Positions 1 to 7,535 of a stretch of 64,000 nucleotides of DNA are shown piece by piece. Each line of letters starts with the position of its first letter. Within the stretch, counting starts at the first letter, position 1. The position numbers were made by a program, and so were the translations under genes. Under the pieces are notes generated by a model, which was given only the letters and a program-made list of their open reading frames with translations, searched no databases and was not told the DNA's origin. The stretch spans positions 124,001-188,000 of the forward strand of contig NZ_JACYFK010000004.1 of NCBI RefSeq assembly GCF_014855515.1. The letters run 5' to 3'. The DNA is from Euzebyella marina. Its GTDB lineage: Bacteria; Bacteroidota; Bacteroidia; Flavobacteriales; Flavobacteriaceae.

Positions 1-68
1 TCTTGTGCAAAGCCCGTAATGGCGATTACTGACATCAAAGAAAATAATCCTAATACTTTATTCATCAT
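1..68 (-). CDS. Exported protein, N-terminal fragment (probable SurA-type peptidylprolyl isomerase)
   Basis: Only the first 22 codons are inside the window; the gene runs off the left edge. They encode a typical Sec signal peptide: Met-Met-Asn-Lys, a hydrophobic stretch, then an Ala-Gln cleavage site near residue 21. The start overlaps the end of the upstream SurA-like lipoprotein gene (stop at 58-60) by 8 to 11 bases, depending on which of two adjacent ATGs (65 or 68) is used, so the two genes are translationally linked. In flavobacteria the partner in this position is often a second, larger SurA-like isomerase. That identity is inference from context, since no catalytic domain is visible here. 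Confidence 0.5.
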   Translation of the reverse strand, partial: MMNKVLGLFSLMSVIAITGFAQ

Positions 69-948
69 CTGTATAGATTTCAAATTCATTTTTTTTAATG
101 GCCTCATCCAATATTTCAGTCTCCAGTTTACGAAGAAAGTCGAGCTTTCTACGGCTTAGAAGAACTTGTTCTATTTGAGGTTCTATATAAGACAAAGGTG
201 CAATTTCGTTCACCTCTTTTACATCGACGATTTTAGCCAAATATACCCCCTTCTCATCCTCTAACTCGAAAAATTGTGATTTTTTTAGATGTTTATCGGC
301 ATCTTCAAATGTTAATGGAGGTATTTCACCTATAACCCTGGCAGCACTGACCCAAAGTGAGTCATTAAAGTTCAGTTTTCTAAACTGTACCCCTATACTG
401 TCTAAATAAACCTTATCTTCTGGTTTAAAGCTCTTTAGTCTATCAATAACTTCATCTTTGTTCAAAAATTGTTTGGGAAGCTCTACAAATCGCAATTGAA
501 CTACCTTTTCTTTTAGCTTAAAATTCTCTTTCTCAGCTTCATAGAACTGTTCCAATTGCGAATTACTAATGATAGAATCGCTTCCTTGACGAACCAATGC
601 TTCTTTATACGCCCTTGTATAAAGGTCGGTACGATAGTTTGCTACCAAAGCATCATACTCCGATAGTTTGTCTTCCGGAAGGTTGATTTTGGCCTTATCT
701 AACAGCAATTGTTTTGAAGCCCAATTATTGATATAATTCGTAACGAACGAAGCACTGTCTTCTTTCGAAATACCTTGTGCCAAAAGTTTAGATACCTCTT
801 CTTTGTACAAATAGTTTTCGCCTACCCGAGCAATATACTCGGGCTCCTCTTTCTTGAAAAAGGAACCACAACCCACGGCCACCATCATTAAAAGTAATGG
901 AAAGCCTCTTTTCACCCTTACTTTTTTGAAGAGTTGTAAAAATTTCAT
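58..948 (-). CDS. SurA-like periplasmic folding lipoprotein (parvulin-type peptidylprolyl isomerase family)
   Basis: The 296-residue product begins with a basic N-terminus, a hydrophobic core and a lipobox ending VAVGC near residue 27, so it should be a lipoprotein. The mature part opens with an 'ARVGENYLYKEEV' stretch, which is the usual opening of SurA/PrsA chaperone domains. A helical region with Asp, Lys and Tyr-rich segments follows. A clear parvulin catalytic core is not obvious, so a chaperone role without isomerase activity is possible. It is the first gene of a minus-strand operon whose next gene overlaps it at 58-68. Expected role: escorting outer-membrane proteins through the periplasm. 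The SurA-like call is from the N-terminal pattern and operon position. Confidence 0.65.
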   Translation of the reverse strand: MKFLQLFKKVRVKRGFPLLLMMVAVGCGSFFKKEEPEYIARVGENYLYKEEVSKLLAQGISKEDSASFVTNYINNWASKQLLLDKAKINLPEDKLSEYDALVANYRTDLYTRAYKEALVRQGSDSIISNSQLEQFYEAEKENFKLKEKVVQLRFVELPKQFLNKDEVIDRLKSFKPEDKVYLDSIGVQFRKLNFNDSLWVSAARVIGEIPPLTFEDADKHLKKSQFFELEDEKGVYLAKIVDVKEVNEIAPLSYIEPQIEQVLLSRRKLDFLRKLETEILDEAIKKNEFEIYTDDE

Positions 949-1045
949 CCTGCAAAAATAAAAAAACCGAAATGGCGTGCAAAGCCTAACCTATTACTTA
1001 ACAGATTTTTGGCGACCGCCTATTTTATTCATTACTTTAGGCTTG

Positions 1046-1060
1046 CATTGTTCAACAATG
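1046..1060. promoter_or_regulatory. Perfect 15-bp inverted repeat between divergent genes
   Basis: CATTGTT and AACAATG flank a single C, in the 164-bp gap between the SurA-like gene (minus) and the SRPBCC gene (plus). The size and symmetry suit a dimeric helix-turn-helix regulator site. No regulator gene is next to it, so function is unproven. Confidence 0.3.
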
Positions 1061-1112
1061 AGATATTCAATTCCAAAGCCAGACCTGAATACTTACGATA
1101 CAAATATTCACA

Positions 1113-1565
1113 ATGAAATATACGACAGAAATTAGGGTAAATGTACCTCGCCAAGTTTTCATTACAAAAATGGATAATGCAGATAACATGAAGCATTGGC
1201 AGGAAGGCCTTCTTTCGTTCGAATTTCTATCAGGAAAACCGGGAAGCGAAGGGGCGAAAATGGAACTGACCTATAAAATGAAAAACAGGGAAATGGTCTT
1301 GATCGAAACTATTTTAAAAAATAATTTCCCTTTTGAATTTCACGCCACTTACGATGCCAAAAATGTGCATAACATTCAAAAAAATTATTTTCAGGATATT
1401 GATGGGCATAGCACACAGTGGATCTGCGAAACCGAATTTCAATTTTCGGGACTCATGATGAAGACCATGGGCTTCTTAATGCCAGGCGCTTTTAAAAAGC
1501 AAACACTTAAATACATGAAAGACTTCAAGGCCTTTGCCGAAGACAGAATTTCGGTATCAAAATAA
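1113..1565 (+). CDS. SRPBCC (START-like) superfamily protein
   Basis: 150 residues, the normal size of a single SRPBCC/polyketide cyclase-like domain. It opens with a beta strand (TEIRVNVPRQVF) and then a helix around 'MDNADNMKHWQEGL', where the Trp matches the usual position of the conserved Trp in this fold. Further strands follow, with a long amphipathic C-terminal helix from about residue 115. Such proteins bind hydrophobic ligands in a cavity; the ligand cannot be read from sequence. It begins a plus-strand run with the next two genes at gaps of 9 and 5 bases, suggesting one transcript. Fold-level assignment only. Confidence 0.7.
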   Translation: MKYTTEIRVNVPRQVFITKMDNADNMKHWQEGLLSFEFLSGKPGSEGAKMELTYKMKNREMVLIETILKNNFPFEFHATYDAKNVHNIQKNYFQDIDGHSTQWICETEFQFSGLMMKTMGFLMPGAFKKQTLKYMKDFKAFAEDRISVSK

Positions 1566-1574
1566 AATAGAGAG

Positions 1575-1814
1575 ATGGAGAGGAAAATAAAAATGATTTG
1601 GGATTTTAGAGGGCCGGCAGCAGAAAAAACGGCAGAACATCACGTAATCCACTTAAAAGAATTTATCGCAGTTGAAAAAACAGAACTTGATATTACAGGT
1701 CACCAGCAATTAAATGAAATGCATAGTATTGCCTACATGGTGGTGACAGAGAACGAAATGAAAGCCATACGCGATGCCCTTCGGCCTCATCGTGGTGAAA
1801 TCTATGAAGAATAA
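1575..1814 (+). CDS. Conserved small hypothetical protein
   Basis: 79 residues, acidic and His-rich ('AEHHVIHLKEF'), with no signal peptide or membrane segment, so probably cytoplasmic. I do not recognise a domain. It lies 9 bases after the SRPBCC gene and 5 bases before the beta-lactamase-like gene, which supports a real co-transcribed gene. The second half ('MHSIAYMVVTENEMKAIRDAL') reads as a strand followed by a helix, compatible with a small alpha/beta ferredoxin-like fold, but that is a guess. Confidence 0.6.
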   Translation: MERKIKMIWDFRGPAAEKTAEHHVIHLKEFIAVEKTELDITGHQQLNEMHSIAYMVVTENEMKAIRDALRPHRGEIYEE

Positions 1815-1819
1815 GGCCT

Positions 1820-2953
1820 ATGAACATTAGAAGCCTTATCTTTATCATCAGTGTTGTGTTTCTGACATGCAAACCGACCAAAACGATTGAAGATCCCTTG
1901 TTGCATGTTCTCAGTTCAGAACAACCTGAAATCAAAAGGGTCATTGACAGTCTGGAACAATTTGAAGTACAAATAAGATACACCCAAATCAATAGAACTG
2001 AACAAGGTGTAACCTTTAAAGATTATGACTTTCAGGTTAACGACAATCAATATTTTTACCCCGCCAGTACGGTAAAGTTTCCGATTGCCGTTCTGGCTTT
2101 GGAAAAACTGAACGAATTGAATTCGATTCAGATGAACACTCGTTTTTATATAGAAGGAGACTCGGTAGAAACTACTTTTTTAAAAACGATTTCCGAAATT
2201 TTTGCTGTGAGCGATAACGACGCCAACAACCGTTTGGTTGAATTCATGGGCCAAGATTACATCAATTCTACCCTAAAGGCCAAAAAAATTGCTCCTGTTC
2301 GAATCGCCCATCGCTTGGGGTACCATTCAGAAGATCTGGCTACAAAACCACTGGTCATCTATGAGAACGACAGTACCACGACCCAACTGCCATCTACTAT
2401 CAATACAGCACCTGAGCAATTGAATTTAGATAAAATAAAAAAGGGTAATGGATACTACGATGAGGAAAATCTCATTGAAGAACCTTATGATTTCAGTTTC
2501 AAGAATTATTATCCTATCAGTACCCAACATGAGGTCTTAAAACGGGTAATTTTTCCTGATGTGTTCGAAACGTCGGAACAATTTCATCTTTCGGAAGAAC
2601 AAAGCTCTGCTTTACTGAAAGCAATGCACACGGTACCAAGAAAGGTGGGTTACGATCCAAAAACCTACTACGATGGTTATTGCAAATTCTTTATGTACGG
2701 AGATACGAAAGAAAATATTCCGGATCACATTGAAATCTACAATAAAGTAGGTTTTGCTTACGGTACTTTGACCGATTGCGCCTATATAAAAGATTTGAAT
2801 AACCAAGTTGATTTCTTGATTACCGCTACCATTTTGGTCAATAAAAATGGTATTTTTAATGACAATGATTATGAATACGAAGAGGTAGGCATTCCTTTTT
2901 TGGCAGAGTTGGGCAGACAGCTATACCAACTTGAACTAAGCCGGAAAAAATAA
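1820..2953 (+). CDS. Class A beta-lactamase-related serine hydrolase (lipoprotein)
   Basis: 377 residues. The N-terminus is a lipoprotein signal with a lipobox ending VFLTC near residue 18. The active-site SxxK motif is 'STVK' (Ser83, Lys86), followed by an SDN motif at residues 131-133 as in class A beta-lactamases. The KTG triad position appears to be 'KVG' in 'YNKVGFAYG'. Length exceeds that of classic class A enzymes (about 290 residues) because of inserts between the SDN and KxG motifs. The substituted triad and the inserts make a periplasmic esterase or peptidase role at least as likely as drug hydrolysis. Last gene of the 1113-2953 run. Confidence 0.75.
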   Translation: MNIRSLIFIISVVFLTCKPTKTIEDPLLHVLSSEQPEIKRVIDSLEQFEVQIRYTQINRTEQGVTFKDYDFQVNDNQYFYPASTVKFPIAVLALEKLNELNSIQMNTRFYIEGDSVETTFLKTISEIFAVSDNDANNRLVEFMGQDYINSTLKAKKIAPVRIAHRLGYHSEDLATKPLVIYENDSTTTQLPSTINTAPEQLNLDKIKKGNGYYDEENLIEEPYDFSFKNYYPISTQHEVLKRVIFPDVFETSEQFHLSEEQSSALLKAMHTVPRKVGYDPKTYYDGYCKFFMYGDTKENIPDHIEIYNKVGFAYGTLTDCAYIKDLNNQVDFLITATILVNKNGIFNDNDYEYEEVGIPFLAELGRQLYQLELSRKK

Positions 2954-2990
2954 ATTCGATTTTACTGTAAAACTCAAAACCTTGGCAACT

Positions 2991-3506
2991 ATGGGCAATT
3001 TGACTTTTGAATCGTTTACCAAAAAAATCTACCTGAAAAGCTCTTTGAAAAAGCTTTATTGGTGCTGGGCAACTAAAGAAGGTATTTGCACTTGGTTTCT
3101 AAGTAGCGCTCAATATGCAACAAAAGAAGGCGAAATCAGAAAGATGGACGAGCCTGTTCAAGAGGGCGACAACTATGTTTGGGAATGGCATAATTGGAAC
3201 GGTCAAGAGAAAGGTCAAATTTTATTTGCCAATGGTGTCGACCATCTTGAATTTTCATTCGCGGGAAGTTGTAAAGTATCCATCAAACTTAAGGAAGTGA
3301 ATTCTTTTATTCTACTCACCTTAAATCAATATGATATTCCGACAGATGAGAAAAGTAAAATGAACATTTACAATGGCTGTAGCAACGGATGGACTTTCTG
3401 GATGGCCAATCTAAAGGCCTATGTAGAACACGGCATTCTTTTAAATGAAACCGAGAACGACCTTACCAATGAACCACTTGCAGGTCACATTTTCGTAAAT
3501 ATGTAA
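2991..3506 (+). CDS. SRPBCC/AHSA1-like protein
   Basis: About 171 residues from the ATG at 2991; an in-frame TTG at 2982 would add three residues but has no support. Domain order fits an AHSA1/START-like fold: a first strand (TFESFTKKIYL), helix 'SLKKLYWCWATKEGICTWF' with conserved Trp residues, beta strands through residue 115, and a C-terminal helix 'NGCSNGWTFWMANLKAYVEHG', which is the usual terminal signature. These proteins act as chaperone activators or ligand binders; a specific role cannot be assigned. The downstream VOC gene starts two bases after the stop, so they form an operon. Confidence 0.7.
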   Translation: MGNLTFESFTKKIYLKSSLKKLYWCWATKEGICTWFLSSAQYATKEGEIRKMDEPVQEGDNYVWEWHNWNGQEKGQILFANGVDHLEFSFAGSCKVSIKLKEVNSFILLTLNQYDIPTDEKSKMNIYNGCSNGWTFWMANLKAYVEHGILLNETENDLTNEPLAGHIFVNM

Positions 3507-3508
3507 AA

Positions 3509-3877
3509 ATGTACGATAAGGTAAAAAGTATAAGAACGTTTATCGGGGCCCACAATTTTGAAGAATCTAGGCTCTTTTATCAATCTCTTGACTTTGAGGA
3601 GAGAGTTATAAGTGACAAAATGAGCTTATTTATTGTCAACGACCATCTTTCTTTCTATCTGCAAGATTATTATGTGAAAGATTGGATAGACAATTCAATG
3701 GTTCTTTTGGAAATGGAAGATTTAGATGCCTATTATGACTATCTAAGGTCCAAAAACTTAAGAAGTCGATTTAGTACGGTCAAATTTACCAAGATCAAGA
3801 ATTTCGATTACGGACGGGAAATTTTCTTGCACGACCCCTCAGGCGTTCTATGGCACTTTTGTGAATTAAAAAAATAA
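3509..3877 (+). CDS. VOC (glyoxalase/bleomycin-resistance fold) family protein
   Basis: 122 residues, the size of a single VOC unit made of two beta-alpha-beta-beta-beta modules. The first module starts 'SIRTFIGAHNFEESRLFYQSL'; the second has the terminal 'FLHDPSGVLWHFCE' motif, in which His and Glu are typical metal-ligand positions. Family members include glyoxalases, dioxygenases and drug-binding proteins; sequence alone does not say which. It follows the SRPBCC gene with a two-base gap and is probably co-transcribed and co-translated with it. Confidence 0.75.
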   Translation: MYDKVKSIRTFIGAHNFEESRLFYQSLDFEERVISDKMSLFIVNDHLSFYLQDYYVKDWIDNSMVLLEMEDLDAYYDYLRSKNLRSRFSTVKFTKIKNFDYGREIFLHDPSGVLWHFCELKK

Positions 3878-3981
3878 AGCGCCTTACATAAAGACTTCGC
3901 ATCGCAACCTCATAAATCTTGAGTACTTAATTACCCCATTAGTCTTGCTACTGATCGATTAGTTCTTTGTTCGGAAAGCCA

Positions 3982-3989
3982 TAACTTTG
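3982..3989 (+). promoter_or_regulatory. Bacteroidota -7 element upstream of rluF
   Basis: TAACTTTG matches the TAnnTTTG consensus of Bacteroidota sigma-A promoters. It would give a start near 3996, 13 bases before the rluF GTG. No good -33 TTTG is visible at the usual spacing. Confidence 0.4.
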
Positions 3990-4008
3990 TACCCTTAAAA
4001 AATCAGTA

Positions 4009-4740
4009 GTGCAAGAACCAAAACAGACACGCATCAACAAATACCTTAGCGAGGTCGGTTATTGCTCAAGAAGAGCGGCCGATAAACTTATTGAGCAAGG
4101 CAGGGTTACCATTAACGGAAAAGTGCCTGAAATGGGAACGAAAATAAGTGAAGGTGACGATGTGCGGGTTGATGGAAAATTGATAAACGAACCCGAAGAG
4201 AAACCGGTCTACCTTGCTTTTAACAAGCCTATAGGCATCGTTTGCACTACCGATACGCGTGTCGAAAAAGACAACATCATCGATTTCATCAATTATCCTA
4301 AAAGAATTTTTCCCATCGGTAGGTTGGACAAGCCAAGTGAGGGACTCATTTTTTTGACCAACGATGGAGATATCGTGAATAAAATTTTGCGTGCCAGAAA
4401 TCATCACGAGAAAGAATATTTAGTTACCGTTAATCGACCTATAACAAAAGACTTTCTAAATAAGATGAGTAATGGCGTCCCAATTCTTGATACCGTTACA
4501 AGAAAATGTAAAGTGGAACAGATCAGCAATTTCGAATTCAAAATTATTTTGACCCAAGGCCTTAACCGCCAAATACGGCGCATGTGCGAGTATTTAGATT
4601 ATAGGGTTACTCGGCTAAAGCGCATTCGCATTATGAACGTAAAATTAGACGTTCCAGTCGGAAAATGGAGAGACCTTACCGCTACCGAACTCAAAGAAAT
4701 AAACAAGCTAGTCTCTTCTTCTGCCAAAACCCACGACTAA
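4009..4740 (+). CDS. rluF: 23S rRNA pseudouridine synthase RluF family
   Basis: 243 residues from a GTG start. Residues about 6-65 form an S4 RNA-binding domain ('[20 protein letters not shown]'). The catalytic RsuA-type domain carries '[10 protein letters not shown]' with the nucleophilic Asp at about 107. The C-terminal '[17 protein letters not shown]' and 'RIRIMN' motifs are characteristic of RluF (modifies U2604 of 23S rRNA in E. coli) rather than RluB or RsuA. Cytoplasmic; isolated transcription unit with its own -7 element. Family call is firm; the exact target uridine is by homology. Confidence 0.85.
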   Translation: MQEPKQTRINKYLSEVGYCSRRAADKLIEQGRVTINGKVPEMGTKISEGDDVRVDGKLINEPEEKPVYLAFNKPIGIVCTTDTRVEKDNIIDFINYPKRIFPIGRLDKPSEGLIFLTNDGDIVNKILRARNHHEKEYLVTVNRPITKDFLNKMSNGVPILDTVTRKCKVEQISNFEFKIILTQGLNRQIRRMCEYLDYRVTRLKRIRIMNVKLDVPVGKWRDLTATELKEINKLVSSSAKTHD

Positions 4741-4862
4741 CACCTTCAATACTAGAGGGTGGCCCCATACTCAACAACCTTGCGGAAAAAGCAATTTTTA
4801 ACATCCTACATGGTTAAAAATTAGTAACTTAGAGTAGACTCAACACTCATAATTCATTCAAC

Positions 4863-6194
4863 ATGTTACCGCAATTCTCAATCAACTCAAAAAAATCCAG
4901 AGTAACGGTATTTTTTATTTTACTTTTTGCTCTGGTCATAGGGTCTGAAAAAAGCTCGGCCTTTTTTCAAGACGATATTCAAGAAGAGGCCGATTATGTT
5001 CTTTTCAAAGGAGAGGTAGTTGACTCCGATAACAGAAAACCTTTGGTTTTTGCTTCTCTAATGGTCGAAAACACCAATATCAGCACTATTACCAACACCG
5101 AAGGCGAGTTCTCTCTAAAAGTGCCGGAAGAAATGGCCAATGCAAATATTATCGTGGCATTTTTAGGGTATAAGACAAAGACAATTCCTTTAGCGCAATT
5201 GAAAGATGGCAACAACCGAATTACAATGGATATTTCGATTACCGAACTTTCAGAGATCAATGTAAGTGTGCCGAAGGACGCCGAAGCCTTGGTGCGGGAG
5301 ACCTTAAAGAAAAAAGGGGAAAACTATTTTGATGACCCAACTTTAATGACCGCGTTCTATCGGGAAACCATTAAGAAAAGAAGAAAAAATGTTTCGCTTT
5401 CCGAAGCGGTCGTAAATATTTATAAAACGCCTTATACCTCTTTAAAACAAGATGGGGTAAAACTATATAAGGCCAGAAAAAGTACCGACTATGATAAGCT
5501 AGACACCATTGCCCTGAAGTTACAAGGGGGGCCTTTTAATGCGCTTTTTGTAGACATTATGAAATATCCCGAGTATATTTTTTCTAACGAATCTATCGGC
5601 TATTACGATTTTAGGTTCGACAGATCGACCCGGGTCAATGACCGTTTGATTTATGTGATCGATTTTTCACAAAAACCCTATATAGCCGACCCGCTATATA
5701 AAGGCAAATTGTACATAGACGCCGAGAATAAGATACTCACAAGTGCTATATATAGTTTGAACATTACTGATAAAGAAACTGCCTCAAGGTTATTTGTAAG
5801 GCGAAAACCGGCGAACGCAAGGGTTTGGCCCAATGAAGTTGCCTATCGGGTCGATTACCGCGAAAAGAACGGACGATGGTACTATGGGTATAGCAACGTG
5901 CTTTTAGAATTTAAAGTTGATTGGGATCGGCGCTTGTTCAATTCAGTATACACTATGACCTGCGAAATGGCAGTTACCGACTGGAAAAAGAATATGGCGG
6001 CCGATTATCCTAAATTGAAAGACCGAATTAAAACCTCCATTATTCTGAGCGATGAAGCCATTGGTTTTGCCGACCCTGATTTTTGGGGCGAGTATAACAT
6101 TATAGAACCCGAAAAATCAATTGAATCGGCCATTAAAAAAATTCAACGACAACTTAGAAGGGCCAATTCTAGCGGTGGGGCATCCATACCCTAA
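4863..6194 (+). CDS. Exported carboxypeptidase-like regulatory domain protein
   Basis: 443 residues. An N-terminal hydrophobic segment (about residues 13-32) is a Sec signal. Residues about 46-125 form a CarboxypepD_reg-like beta-sandwich ('FKGEVVDSDNRKPLVFASLM', 'TNTEGEFSLKVPEE'), the domain that also starts SusC/TonB receptors. Unlike a receptor, the rest is only about 300 residues and beta-strand-rich, with no plug domain; it resembles the DUF5686-type companions of that domain. Probably periplasmic or outer-membrane associated; function unknown. A strong terminator follows at 6213. Confidence 0.7.
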   Translation: MLPQFSINSKKSRVTVFFILLFALVIGSEKSSAFFQDDIQEEADYVLFKGEVVDSDNRKPLVFASLMVENTNISTITNTEGEFSLKVPEEMANANIIVAFLGYKTKTIPLAQLKDGNNRITMDISITELSEINVSVPKDAEALVRETLKKKGENYFDDPTLMTAFYRETIKKRRKNVSLSEAVVNIYKTPYTSLKQDGVKLYKARKSTDYDKLDTIALKLQGGPFNALFVDIMKYPEYIFSNESIGYYDFRFDRSTRVNDRLIYVIDFSQKPYIADPLYKGKLYIDAENKILTSAIYSLNITDKETASRLFVRRKPANARVWPNEVAYRVDYREKNGRWYYGYSNVLLEFKVDWDRRLFNSVYTMTCEMAVTDWKKNMAADYPKLKDRIKTSIILSDEAIGFADPDFWGEYNIIEPEKSIESAIKKIQRQLRRANSSGGASIP

Positions 6195-6212
6195 AACTCA
6201 TTAACAAATTTT

Positions 6213-6240
6213 AAAATCGGCTTAGGCCGATTTTTTTATT
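6213..6240 (+). terminator. Rho-independent terminator
   Basis: AAAATCGGC and GCCGATTTT form a nine-base-pair stem with a four-base loop, followed by a T run. It lies 19 bases after the carboxypeptidase-regulatory-domain gene. Confidence 0.85.
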
Positions 6241-6274
6241 CTGTGTAACTTCCTATCCCAATAAAAAGCTGATA

Positions 6275-7321
6275 ATGATTGATAGAAGAAAATTTATGGG
6301 AGCCGCCGCTGCGGCCTCTAGTACTTTACTCTTTCCACAGAAACTATTTTCAGAAGCAATTGCTGATAACGATTTTAAAATTCTTCCTAAAAGAATAAAA
6401 AAAGGTGACACCATTGGTCTTATCGCACCGGGCTATGCGGTTAAGCCGGAAGTCTTGGAAAATGCGATAAAAACCTTGGAGAAAATAGGACTCAAACCTT
6501 ATCATACTTCTAGAATTGTAGGCAATCATGGCTATTTCAGCAACACCGATGAAGAACGGGCCAAAGATTTAAACGAGATGTTCGCCAATGACAAAATCGA
6601 TGCCATATTATGTGCCAGAGGCGGCTACGGGTGCACTCGAATTATGTCAAAAATCGATTATAATAATATAAAGAACAATCCGAAGGTTCTCATCGGTTTC
6701 AGTGATGTTACAGCCTTATTGAATGGTATTTATAAGGAAACAGGGTTGATTACTTTTCACGGACCCGTAGGTAGCACATTAGATGACTCTTATAGCATAG
6801 AGTATTTAAAAAATGTTGTTATGAAGGCAAAGAACAAACTACTAATCGAAAATGTTGATCTTGATGCCAAGAAGAAAATTGACCCTGAATACGAACGCTA
6901 CACAATTACATCTGGAACTGCCCATGGAAAAATAGTTGGAGGCAGTCTAACCCTCATCAATGCTTTGATAGGCACCCCACATGAACTAGATTTCACAAAT
7001 GCTATCGTTTGTATTGAAGATGTTGAAGAAGCCCCTTATCGCATCGATAGGATGCTCACCCAATTAATTGAAGGTAAAACGTTTAAAAATGCCTCGGGTA
7101 TTGCTTTTGGTGTTTGTGCGGGTTGCAACGAGTCGACCAATCCGCTCTCATTTTCTTTAAAAGAAGTAATTCTCGATAGAATCAAACCCTTGGGTATTCC
7201 TGCGGTTTACGGTATGAGTTTTGGCCATGTGGAGAACAACTTTATATTTCCTATTGGCATAAAAGCACAACTTAATGCCAACCAAATGACACTTCAACTG
7301 TTGGAAAAAGCAGTCGATTAA
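6275..7321 (+). CDS. LD-carboxypeptidase (peptidase S66 family), Tat-type exported
   Basis: 348 residues. The N-terminus 'MIDRRKFMGAAAAASS' is a Tat-type signal (RRKFMG). The S66 fold follows: 'GDTIGLIAPGYAV', 'ILCARGGYGCTRIM', and 'GFSDVTALLNG' containing the nucleophilic Ser. The acid and base of the Ser-Glu-His triad are in 'CIEDVEEAPYRIDRML' and 'GMSFGHVEN'. The family trims the D-Ala from murein tetrapeptides (LdcA) or hydrolyses microcin. Classical LdcA is cytoplasmic and acts in recycling, so the export signal suggests a periplasmic role here. It stands alone, with a bidirectional terminator before recQ. Confidence 0.85.
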   Translation: MIDRRKFMGAAAAASSTLLFPQKLFSEAIADNDFKILPKRIKKGDTIGLIAPGYAVKPEVLENAIKTLEKIGLKPYHTSRIVGNHGYFSNTDEERAKDLNEMFANDKIDAILCARGGYGCTRIMSKIDYNNIKNNPKVLIGFSDVTALLNGIYKETGLITFHGPVGSTLDDSYSIEYLKNVVMKAKNKLLIENVDLDAKKKIDPEYERYTITSGTAHGKIVGGSLTLINALIGTPHELDFTNAIVCIEDVEEAPYRIDRMLTQLIEGKTFKNASGIAFGVCAGCNESTNPLSFSLKEVILDRIKPLGIPAVYGMSFGHVENNFIFPIGIKAQLNANQMTLQLLEKAVD

Positions 7322-7486
7322 AACTTGTGTGCGCTATTGAAGTCCTAGACGGATTGAATCTCAGCTAGGCTCTGACCTTATTTCAGATATCTCAAGAAGT
7401 AGTAATTTAAAGCTGATAAATTCAACCCTTTCTTTCAAAATTCATATGAATAGAAATGGAGATTGAATCGATGGAATTCCAAATAT

Positions 7487-7515
7487 AAAAAGCCCCGAAT
7501 ATCGGGGCTCTTTCT
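7487..7515. terminator. Bidirectional terminator between convergent genes
   Basis: AGCCCCGA and TCGGGGCT pair over eight bases with a three-base loop. A-rich sequence precedes and T-rich sequence follows, so it can serve both the LD-carboxypeptidase gene and recQ. Confidence 0.85.
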
Positions 7516-7535
7516 TGTTTCTTGCAGCAAAGCAC

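Noticed and set aside
2982-2990. TTG start for the second SRPBCC gene
   Set aside because: Adds three residues with no support; the ATG at 2991 is adequate.
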